NCBI GenBank assembly: GCA_002633005.1
Contig: NMRA01000385.1
Location: 65,839-129,838 of the forward strand
From: Phoronis australis
Taxonomy: Eukaryota; Phoronida; Phoronidae
Reading direction: 5' to 3'
Length of the DNA stretch: 64,000 bases
Shown here: in pieces, positions 1 through 9,800 of the stretch
Numbering within the stretch: the stretch's first letter is position 1
Layout: each line of letters opens with the position of its first letter
Made by a program: the position numbers and the translations under genes
The notes under the pieces: generated by a model
Database searches by the model: none
The model's input: only the letters and a program-made list of their open reading frames with translations
What the model was told of the DNA's origin: nothing

Positions 1-780
1 CTGGAAGTATGATTCTGAAAATTGGCATGTATGTTCTTACTATGAAGAGAACGACTGACAATGATTTTCCGATGATTTCAGCAACTGTGGCGCCTCCTAG
101 TGGCAGTTTCTTTGCGCTCATGGCTGATTTAACAAGTGTGTTGATATGATGTTGACAACGGATGGTGACGACTTTCGGACGGATCTGACTACCATTGTGC
201 CCCCTAGTGACAATTTTAGGTTTTTATGTTCACCTCTGTATCTTCAAAGGTGCTCTATGTATTTTCATAAAATTTGGCATATAGGCATGCATCTGTTAGA
301 GAGATTACGTTATCCTCCTGTTTTCAGATGGATTCGATGTAGTGTGCGCCACCTAGTGGTCATGTGTACTGTTGTTGAGTCTTATTTTTGGGCATCCACT
401 CCTTGATCAGCCAAACCATTCTAAGGATGATTTTTGAAATTGGCGTATATGTTCTCAGTGTGAAGAGGACTGTTGGCGATAACGACTTCGTACTGTGGCG
501 TCTCCTAGTGGCAGCTTTGTTTTGGTCTGTGTCCATAGCTGTATCTCCTAAACTCACTGCGGGATCTTTATTAAATTTAGTAATTGTATTTATATGAAGC
601 TAACAGACGACGTCTTACAGGCAGATCTAATGAACGCTGTGCCCCATGATGGCAATTTCATTTTTTCCCTTTTTTCCAGATTTTTATGAAATTTGGTCAA
701 TAGTTCTGTTAAAGAAGCAATGCCATGTTCTAGTTTTCAGATGGATTGAACGCTTTTTTGCCATCTAGTAGCCATTTTTA
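1..780 (+). repeat. CTAGTGG tandem array 1 (higher-order three-unit repeat)
   Basis: Diverged units of 105-155 nt, each centred on a (c/g)cctAGTGG core: about 93-106, 197-214, 344-360, 496-514, 639-656 and 759-773. The unit types recur in the fixed order A (gtgccccctagtgg), B (gcgccacctagtgg), C (gcgtctcctagtgg). The reverse strand of each core resembles a CTCF site. A gcggtgc...gggcacatttcaa tail follows near 812-845. Confidence 0.8.
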
Positions 781-860
781 TGAAACAAACAACCCTAGAA
801 GCACACCGTTTGCGGTGCATTTGTGGGCACATTTCAAAGCTCCGCATTGCTCTTGTCTTC

Positions 861-1976
861 ACTGGAAGGACAACAGTTGAATTGGATCTTTCATAATATA
901 CAGTAAGCCATATATTTGCGATTTTTACAGACAATTCATAAAGAGAGTTCCTCTGAGGTGGTCTTTTTGTGGTATACCTCGAAATATTACAAAAAATATT
1001 TTGAAAATTCCTTGCTACTCAAAAATCCCTATAGATGAATTTTCCTCATCTCTGTCTGTTTGTTTTCAAGTAATTTCATTTAAACAGCAAAGAAGCAAAC
1101 AGGGACCTGAAGAACTTGTGTCATGGTTTTAGATCCTTTGAAGATGTCTAACTTCATTGGAAGTTAATTTCAATGATTAGATTGTCCATAACCATGGTAC
1201 CAATAGCTCATGATTTTACAACTGGTGGCAAAGTGGAAGCTGAGAATTTGGGTATTTCCATACAATGTTCCAGGGTGAACTTTCATTGTTGAGGTGAAAC
1301 TGGATGTGCTGCTCAGATGGGTGACTTTTCTCCTGTTTTGTTCATGACCAGTTTCCATAGTAAAGGGTGGCTTATGTGACAAAACTCAATGCTATAATAA
1401 TTTATTTTTGTTAATTCGAAATTCTGAAAAAGGTTCCACTTTGCTACTATACATTTGGGTTTTTAATAATATTGTCCTTAGTTTAGTTTTATTGTGTGTT
1501 GCAAGAAACGTACTCTTTTTTATCAGCAATAAAAAGCCTCTCTTGTACTGTTTCAAGCTTAGTAGTTTGAAAGACAACTGCTCAAGAATCACTACAAAAT
1601 GTTTTGGTTGATGGAATTATTCCTTTCAAAAGTGTGATGTTTTTGAAACAAAATTCTCTGTCAAGATGACATTTTCATAGAGACTCCCCTCAAACAGGTT
1701 CCTTTTTCGAATTCATTCTCTTCATGGGTGGGATGGGTATCTTAATTTTTCGATCTGCATTCATCACAAAACAACTGAGTATCTCCTTGCATGATTCAAA
1801 GTAAACTGCCACAGACTCTTACCAAATCATCACTTTGTGTTCTTGAATTGTGTGCCTCAAACATTGAGTCATGCTTCTTGCAGGACGTTTTGACTGTCGG
1901 GACTATGCATGATTCTTTGAGCTTCATGATGTTTTAAGAAATCTGAGCCAATCAAAGTACTTTCAACTGTTTTCAG
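861..1976 (+). other. Intronic or upstream stretch without recognised content
   Basis: AT-rich sequence between the first repeat array and the first exon. Short open frames on both strands lack splice context or protein-like composition. Confidence 0.5.
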
Positions 1977-2119
1977 ACAATTCTTGATGCCATTCAAGTG
2001 ACAATCCCTTATGCTATTGAGCAGTTTGAGAAAACTGGCAAACAGATTGTGCAATCCCTAGGTGAACTGATTTCAGCGCCATCTAGTGCTCTGGAAGGAC
2101 TTGGACAAGCTTTCATCAG
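1977..2119 (+). CDS. Upstream exon A (143 nt)
   Basis: Acceptor tttcag|ac, donor cag|gtatgt. Frame 0 reads TILDAIQVTIPYAIEQFEKT and on to a final AG completed by the next exon. Amphipathic helical composition, no recognised domain. The 5' part of this gene lies outside the window. It ends in phase 2 and joins exon B in frame. A CTCF-like core lies inside it (2074-2089). Confidence 0.75.
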
Positions 2120-2246
2120 GTATGTTTAACATTTTCTTGTTTGTGGGGTTGTCATTGAAACCGCCAAAGCACCAACTGGACCATTTTGTACAAGGTATCG
2201 CTTGGCTGCCTTGTTTGCAAGTGTAATTGTTATTTGTCTAACCCAG

Positions 2247-2475
2247 GGTTGCCATGGCAATGTTCATGTTGATGGGTGCCAAGAAACGGGTGGAAATCAA
2301 CTTTCCCATCAAGGGAGGCAACCTGCCCTACTGGATGACGCCTGGTGAGGATCTGCGTGCCCTCAAAACAGACATGGTGTTTGCCACAAAGGAGGTCTCA
2401 AACATGTTAAAAATCTACGCCACACGACCAACACCTCTCAAGGTTGGATATGGTGCTACTGGACTGAAGAGCATG
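2247..2475 (+). CDS. Upstream exon B (229 nt)
   Basis: Acceptor acccag|gg, donor atg|gtgaga. Reads RVAMAMFMLMGAKKRVEINF, then a segment containing GGNLPYWMTPGEDLRAL. Starts in phase 2 and ends in phase 0. Mixed beta and helical character, domain not recognised. The following intron (2476-2877) shows nothing of note. Confidence 0.82.
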
Positions 2476-2877
2476 GTGAGAACAATTAAGTTATTTGTCC
2501 GAAAATTATCATTTTCTCTTTTTATGTTTGGCCTATTCATAAGAAGAAAAAATCAAAGTCCAGTTGGAACAACAAAACTTTGTTCACTTATATAAAAGCA
2601 AAGTGGATATTCTGTAGATATGCAGTTAAATTACTGCAGTATGCTGTAGACTACCCAGAAGTAGTTGGGCAATACTGCAGATTCAAAAAAATGGTTGAGT
2701 ATTAACTTTGTTATTTTTATGAAAAATTATCTAATTCAAGCATAGGCAGATATGATCAATTTTAAGTTAACTTTGTTGACAATTTATCATTTTTGATTCA
2801 TGGTCCAAACTCTTTAATGTCAGTGAAATTGCTTTATTTTCTTCATCTCTATAATAACGTGTTGTTCATTCTTGTAG

Positions 2878-3035
2878 GGTCAACAACAAAAAGAGGTTGG
2901 CTTGAAGTTCATCTCAGCTTTAAGTAACTTGCTGGAACCATTTGAATATCTGTTCAAGCCATTGTTTGACCTGTATAAATCCATCCTGGCTGTCTACTAC
3001 AACATAAAAGACATTATCGACACCATAAAGACATA
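2878..3035 (+). CDS. Upstream exon C (158 nt)
   Basis: Acceptor cttgtag|gg, near-ideal donor ta|gtaagt. Reads GQQQKEVGLKFISALSNLLE and ends KDIIDTIKT plus TA. The phase-2 TA end is incompatible with the next strong exon at 6758, because TA+G is a stop. A linking or terminal exon must therefore lie between them. Confidence 0.8.
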
Positions 3036-3056
3036 GTAAGTGCTTGCTGTAACTAA

Positions 3057-3115
3057 TGGTGGTGGTAGTGGCAGTTGTGGTGAGAATGGCGATAATAACG
3101 GCGGCAGTTGCGACA
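3057..3115 (+). repeat. Imperfect GGT/GGC-rich trinucleotide tract
   Basis: Begins tggtggtggtagtggcag and continues with gataat and ggcggc steps, just inside the intron after exon C. Simple-sequence origin. Confidence 0.6.
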
Positions 3116-3199
3116 ATCATGTTATGTGCCATTGCTACCAAAAATTCAGAAATGAAATTTTGGAAGTGGTTATAAAAAGAAATTGATCTAATTGAAAAA

Positions 3200-3985
3200 G
3201 TGGCAGAGTGAAAGTTGAATGGTACAAATTTCCCACTTCAGGCTCATTTTTATGTGCCCACATATTTATATGTGGACGCATTATGCCGTCATCTCCGTCC
3301 GGCGTCCGCTGCTCTATCTCCAAAACCCTTTGACCTACGTTCATGAAATTTGGCACATATGTTCCATTCATGAATGGAACGGCATGAGTGAATTTTCAGA
3401 CAGATCCGACTACCGGTGTGCCCCCTAGTGGCAATTTTAGTTTTTTACGCTTACCTTTGTATCTTCAAAAGTCCTGAACGGATTTTCATGAAATTCAATT
3501 TGTAGGGACCTATTAGTGAAATGACGCTATCCTCTTGTTTTCGTATGGATTTGATGTAGTTTGCACCACCTAGTGGCCGTTTTTACTGTTTTCGAGTCTG
3601 TTCTTTTGCATCCACCCCTCTATCAACCAAACCGCTCAAAGGATGATTGTGAAAATTGGCATATATGTGCTTACTATGAAGAGGACGGTTGACGATGATT
3701 TTCCGACAATTTTGACAACTGTGGTGCCTCCTAGTGGCAGTTTTTTTTTTTGCACCTATGGCTGTATCTCCTAAGCCGTTCGCAGGATCTTTACGAAATT
3801 TAGTAAGTACGTGTATATGATGTTAACAACAGATGACTATGACTTTTGGACAGATCCGACTACCGGTGTGCCCCCTAGTGGCAATTTTATTTTTTTACGT
3901 TTACCTTTGTATCTTCAAAAGTCCTCAACGGATTTTCATGAAATTTAATATGTTGGCACCTATTAGTGAGNTAGAGTCAGAAAAT
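3200..3985 (+). repeat. CTAGTGG tandem array 2
   Basis: Same A-B-C higher-order repeat as array 1, better preserved. Cores lie at 3417-3434 (A), 3562-3578 (B), 3721-3740 (C) and 3867-3884 (A). The two A units, 450 nt apart, are nearly identical around cagatccgactaccggtgtg. The array breaks off next to the n at 3971. Confidence 0.85.
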
Positions 3986-4238
3986 CATTTAAGATTTAAT
4001 TGCCTTTGTGGTTTCTGGTTTCTCATGAGTGTATAGAAAATCAAGGAATCCTAAATCAGGTAAGCTAGGTTACCATGGTTATGTAAGCCTTACATGCCAA
4101 CTGTTCCACTTTTGGCGGGAGTGTCGCGCATTTTGCCACTTCATCCTCTGGAGATTGCCGGCAATGGTAACACGTTGAATACTTATCGTAATAAGAACCC
4201 AATTTTCATTGGATCCTTCTTCCGCAATTCACTCCACA

Positions 4239-5242
4239 TTAATTTCCCCTCTGGCAGTTTCCATCTTGTCTAAGCACATTTTGTTGCCTGAGTTGAACTG
4301 CTGTGGTCCTTTTAGCATCCTCTTCAACCCTCCTGTCATCTTCCTGGACCATCTCCTCTCTCTGTACTTCTTTTGAACTACCTATCCACGGTTGAAAATG
4401 GTAGGCTCCCAGACGTTGGCGCAGAGCACAGGTGTCTCCAGTTATGTTTCTGATCGTCAACATGTATTTCTTTTCTGCTTGATTCACAGTACTCGCTGGC
4501 CATTTTCTTGCCACAATTCCTGCCTCCCTTACCATAACATCCCTTGAACTGTTAACTGTTTGGACAAGTCTGCACTTAGCCACCTTGAACTCCTCTAATG
4601 AAGATGGCAAAGGTAGTATCTTTGCTGTTCAATTGTACAGAGGGCAAAGTGAAACGTGGAAGAACATGGCCTAGCCATCTTCTCAATGTTTTGTTCACTT
4701 TTTGCTTCATCCCTTCCACAGCAGGGACTGAAATTTTGTAGGGCATAAATCCCCTCAATAATTTGACAACTGGCCATGTTGGTAGATGTATGGCTTGAAT
4801 TTTCTTGGTAGTCCACTTTTCTCTTTTCGCTGGAGCCACTGCTTAGGCCAAGTTTCTATCTGTAAGATGTTATGATCGCTGAGTAGGTCGTCGTACCATT
4901 TGCCAATATACTTGATTGTTCCCCACAATCGACGGTATCTCTTCACCATGAATAACTGGTCTTAATCCATTGACAATCTTTCCTACCCTGATGTTCATGC
5001 ATGCTTTGTGATTCTCTTGGTTTAAAAATCATCTTACCCCAGTTTGCTACTTCTTCAAGTGCCATTAATTTTGCACGGGTCTCACTGTTGTAACTGTAAG
5101 GACGTCCATATAAGCTCTGATCACAGGTGCCGAGATTCGATCCTGACTCCAGTCTGGGGCCTCTTCTCTGCCTTTTGCAAGCCTCTGTCAATAAACTCAT
5201 CCCCATGATGAAAAGGGCTGGAGAGATCGTACAACCCACCAC
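4239..5242 (-). pseudogene. Reverse-transcriptase-type retroelement relic
   Basis: Minus-strand open pieces 5242-4943, 4949-4755, 4839-4576 and 4610-4239 follow one another in three frames. The first holds GCTISPALFIMGMSLL, the RT motif around (Q)G-C-x-x-S-P-x-L-F. Later pieces hold LPRKFKPYIYQHGQ, a WLGHVLPRF segment and SSLEEFKVAKCRLV, matching the C-terminal part of an RT-related family common in marine invertebrates. Frameshifts and the missing N-terminal half show it is dead. Confidence 0.75.
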
Positions 5243-5463
5243 AATCCCTCATTTGATACTGATCCAGTCTGTAATTGTGGTTCCCTTAAAAAGTAAACCT
5301 CAGTTTGATTCCTGACCACTGAAATAATCGCTAATCATTCTCTGGATTTTGTCTGGTAGCTAGTAATAATTCACTTCCATGTCAATGAGCTGATGAGGAA
5401 TTGACCTCAAAGAATCTATTGATAGCTTTTTGTAAAACCTGGCTCAGAGATGTGTGACATCAG

Positions 5464-5506
5464 TGAGCTGGTGTCATTAAATTATGAGCCAAATTCACCC
5501 ATCATA
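5464..5506 (+). CDS. Candidate linking micro-exon (43 nt)
   Basis: A 43-nt open segment after atcag and before gtgcgt restores frame between exon C and the 6758 exon, reading (Y)ELVSLNYEPNSPII. The polypyrimidine tract is weak and the donor imperfect. It was found by searching for the required phase, so chance is a real alternative, as is the transmembrane exon at 6416. Confidence 0.22.
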
Positions 5507-6173
5507 GTGCGTCCTAGTTACCATTTTGTTCTTGAAAAGTTTTTTTTTTCTGTATTAACACAAAAAATATTACTGTAAACTGCCCCTTTAACCGTCACCA
5601 ATAAAGCAAAATAAAAGATGTGGAGAATTTGGTAGGATGCCCACTGCATGCTTTTCATAATTGACAAGTTGTTTTATTTCTCTGTTGAAAGCCTTGAAAA
5701 ACTATATTTCAATAAAACTTCAATGAGTTGATGTTATCCTTTGAGATACCAGCAATGTTTAGTTATTTGTCCCTTCTATACCTAGCAGAAGTGGTTAAAT
5801 TGTATGTTATTAGGCTGTGGAAGCAGTCGTAGAAGCATACAATGGCCACATGTCAACACTTTGGTGCTACAGCTACCCATCGCTATAAAATTGGTTAAGT
5901 AAGCCTTATTGTACCTTACCTTTACCCCTAAAAATGTATCATTTACGATGCACTGTGGACGCATGTCAGTGACCCAGTGTTGCTCTTGTTTAAGCCTTCT
6001 GCATTAATGTATTGGGACTTTCCAATGCTAGTGATGTCTTACTGTGGGTCAATGTGAGCTGCAACTCCAATTATGGTAGAAATTTGAAAAATTTGACACA
6101 GCACATTTTCCTTCTGCCGGGACTAATGAGAATTCATGCAGAACTGTGGCATTCAGGGCAATACTCAATTAGA

Positions 6174-6246
6174 GGGTCCTGCATTTTGAGAACCAGTTTG
6201 GTACCTGTTATTCAATGGTGAAAACTGGTTCTCAAAATGTGGACCC
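6174..6246 (+). mobile_element. 73-bp hairpin element, copy 1
   Basis: Arms gggtcctgcattttgagaac and gttctcaaaatgtggaccc are inverted repeats around a ggtacctgttattcaatgg core. A second copy in the opposite orientation is at 48527-48600. Size and structure fit a minimal MITE or foldback element. Confidence 0.75.
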
Positions 6247-6415
6247 ATGTTACTGATTATTTACCAAATTGGATATTTTATGTAGCCCCGTGGAGGCAGT
6301 GTGGTCTTGGTTCAAACCTGACTGGACCATTTTGATAGATCCTGCTTGATATTTCACTGAACTTATGTTATCGTCACTGCCGGGTGGTGTTGCTGTCATT
6401 TTGGTGCCATTGCAG

Positions 6416-6521
6416 TGCTGGTTGCATTTTCCTTGTCGTTTCCTGTGTCATCAGTGCTGTCATGGGTGTCATCATCTTGGGTGTTGTTGTCTTTGTTGTA
6501 GCTGTCACTTTCTTCGGTTGA
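6416..6521 (+). CDS. Candidate alternative terminal exon encoding a transmembrane helix
   Basis: After ccattgcag the phase needed by exon C (TA+T = Tyr) opens 34 hydrophobic codons beginning AGCIFLVVSCVISAVMGVII, ending VTFFG before TGA at 6519-6521. It would give exons A-C a membrane-anchored C-terminus, making them the 3' end of a separate gene or isoform. Caution: the stretch is GT-rich, which tends to encode V/L/I by composition, and no canonical AATAAA follows before 6758. Confidence 0.35.
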
Positions 6522-6757
6522 TTTTGTCTAGTGCCGCACCTCAGAATTCTGCAACTTTTATTTTGTTTTACTTATGTATGTGGATGTATCGTATTTTCAC
6601 AATTTTACTCAATATTCACACTTGTGTCATCTAAACAAATATAAGATTGAAGTCACTGTGAACATGCGGTCCTTTATTTAGAATACAGAACTTTATTTCT
6701 TAATCACAAATTCAGTTGGGTTGCACGCTAAATGACTGAATTATTGTGATTTTGTAG

Positions 6758-6885
6758 GTTGTCGCTCCAGTGACTGGTGTTTATTACTATGAAAAACTTC
6801 CTCGTCAAAGAATTCGAATTGAACCTACGAAAGGCAGCCTGAAGAAATATGTCATCTTTTTGTACAACGTGAAGTATCTCAGAAC
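6758..6885 (+). CDS. Exon 1 of main model (128 nt)
   Basis: Acceptor ttttgtag|gt, donor aac|gtatgt. Only frame 0 is open: VVAPVTGVYYYEKLPRQRIR and then TKGSLKKYVIFLYNVKYLRT. In-frame TAG immediately upstream and no ATG, so it cannot be a first coding exon. Beta-rich, unrecognised. Confidence 0.82.
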
Positions 6886-9800
6886 GTATGTACTGACAAG
6901 TGTTTCAGAATCATTTAAAACTTAGTGAGGGAATGTTCACAAGTAATAACCTTAATCATGAGTGAACAAACCTCATGTTTTTCCCCAACAGCTCTCTCTC
7001 TCTCTCTCCCAAAGCATATAAAAACAACAATATTTAATAGTTTGTGTTTGAATCCAAGACCTGTAAAAACTATAAATGTGCCTGAAAGTAAATTCCAAGT
7101 GTTGCCTTGGGCAGTGACATGGTATAGGAGGGGTAGGTGTGTACATGAGCATGGTCGTTATCCCAAATGGAGTTTTCGGTGCTAGACATAAGACTGCAAT
7201 AGACATGTGATATTCTTGTGCGACAATCTCCATTTGGGCTTGATGATGTGTATATCATTACCACCATCCCTATTTAGCCATCCTGAATTATTATGTTTCT
7301 CTAATTGGCCTGCTTCAAGTTTGAGCAATGTTGTTTACAGTCTAGTGTAAAAAAGTCTACGGTGTGGTCAACTGACAACCCGGGGAGTGAAAAATTGGCA
7401 GGAAGGGGGTGAACGAAGAGAAGAATATAAAGTTTGCTAACCAAAACTTTGCATCTTCTCGGTATGGAACATCCCGTTTAGGAAATGTCGAGCGGGGTAC
7501 ATGTATCGGAACAAGAGAATATTGGTTCTCAGAAAATATCGTAAAGCGCTGGTTCATTTATAACCAGCAGAGGTCTAAGTTATGTATCAAATAAACACCC
7601 AGTCGCTTAATATAACAAACTGATGCAGTGTCTTTTACGTAGGACTGGTGCTGCTCTCTTTTGATTTGCAGCTTTGGAGTGGTGCGCATGCCGAAGTATA
7701 CATTACCAAGCAACATGTGATTTGAGATATGACTTACCCAGGCATGTGCGTGCAATCAGCCCCAGAAACAAGTGCTTGAGAATTTCTCTACTGCTCTGCT
7801 GAAAGACAATTAAATTAAGTCGTGGCCTCATGGCCATTGTTTGACTATTAATATTTTTTTTCATTTTCACTTTAGCTGTCTTTTGAAATAAAAATAAGAT
7901 GCAAATTGAAAGGGTCTGTTACTTGACAACATTTCCAAATTGCGATCGACTTCGGGACATTGCACGCAAGCATCGGGACATGACCATAGGCAATGCCGCA
8001 GTATGATATTGTCTTGGAGATATTGTAATTGGATAATCAGGACTTATTACGTGAAAAATAAATGTGTTTTTCTACCACAAAGTTTTGGAAAGTTGATGGT
8101 TTAAGAATAGAAAAAACATTGCTGTTTTGTGAATTACGCTGTGGACCGACAGTTTCTTCAGCTCATCCAAAAATTTGAATGATTTGCCGAAAACACTCGC
8201 CAATGAAACACCCCAAAGATCAATTCTGCATCATCTCGTGTTCTCGCGACCGAGAGGGTTGTTCTCTGTTGGTGTTCTTTAAGAACTTGATTTGGCAATA
8301 ACCAATTAACATCCGAATTTGCTGAAGTGCATGGCTTTATGTGTGCCAGATATCTGCTGAGACATGTAAAAACTTGGCAAGCATGTTGAAAATTCCAAGT
8401 CGCATGTTGCGAATTGACATGAGCTGGCCAAAATCTCATCTCGCGTTATGTTGAAGGCTAGTATTTTGTTTTTGCCTGGTTGGATCTTGGTGACATTTCT
8501 ATGATTGGTTGTTTCATCATGTTTTTCGATGTGAAAAAGTAATTAAAAATCTTGACTTCAGTAATTTGACATCACCATCCTCACAGTTTCAGAGGCTTAA
8601 ACTTTGTTAGCCGCAAGCCCTCAATCCTCCCCAACCAGTGGTTTGTTCGCTTGTGAAAATGGTGATGATTGTGAAAGAGTCCAATTCAAGTAACAAGACA
8701 TATTCTTACACCTAATTCAACTTCTATAATCTTAAACCTTGATTTCAGTCTTTAATACAGCACTGCAGAAATATTCAATGTTCATTGTATATTAAACAGT
8801 TTTTAGATGGCCTGCTTTCTGTTATCAAACAGGGCAGTTACAGTAAACGGGAAGCCAGCAAAGGCTGGTGAGCAAATTGGAACGATGCAAGCATCACCTG
8901 GTGACAGGCAAAAGAACTTCATGTTTGTCAGTGTGCGCAAGGTGCCCAAAAGTTATCGCAGAATGGGTTTTTACCTGAAAGTGAAAGAGCTAAAGAAGGA
9001 TGGCGAATGGGTGGACCCTACTAAATACACAGAGAGAAATTCACTCTTTCCCAGTTGGGTGCAGGTGAGGAATTGTGGCAGTTCACTTAGTGAGGATCCT
9101 GGAATGTGAAGTGACCGCTTTCTCTCAGGAGACACAGCGAGAAAATTTCTGGCCTTATGGGACAGAAACATTGTGTTGACGTGCAGTGTTCTGTAATTTA
9201 ACAGTTTCGTTGACCAATATCACTCCATTGGTGTTCTTTTTGCAAGAGTGCACTTACAAGTTTACAATAGTTTCTATGAAACACCCCCTTTTTTGTCCAG
9301 TGATATGTATTTCTAATTTCTCCTTGGGGTTGACTAATTCTATCTTTGGCACCATGCAGACATTACTATATTCACCGGTGATGCCTGGTGGTAAAGGCAT
9401 GTTTTACTTCCACCAAATACGTCGTCTGCTCATAAACTAGAAGTTGAGTTAAGCATTGAAAGAAAGAATCAAAGATACATATCCCTTTTCTATGACCTAT
9501 GGTGTAATCTGGTGGCGAAACCCTCTGTTTTGTCGCATCTTCCAGGAATGCAATGACCGCATAGTCACACACCTGGGCAAGCGGGCAGATTCTGGTGCAT
9601 TTGCAGACAAGAATGATAACCAAGCCAAGACATTGAAGCGAGACATGACAAGAAGTCAAGGAGAATTCATGAACAGGTTAGAACTGTGCTTTGTTCTGTA
9701 GATGCAAAAATTCTATGTGTAAAGGTAGTATTTTTAGATGATTTGCTGTTAATGCAAGACGATATCTCAAGAGTTCCAATTGTTTTGATTTCTGTGGCCA

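Noticed and set aside
6365-6634. Cysteine-rich open frame (CCHGCHHLGCCCLCC)
   Set aside because: Alternate frame of the GT-rich tract. Only the frame giving the candidate transmembrane exon matches a splice phase.
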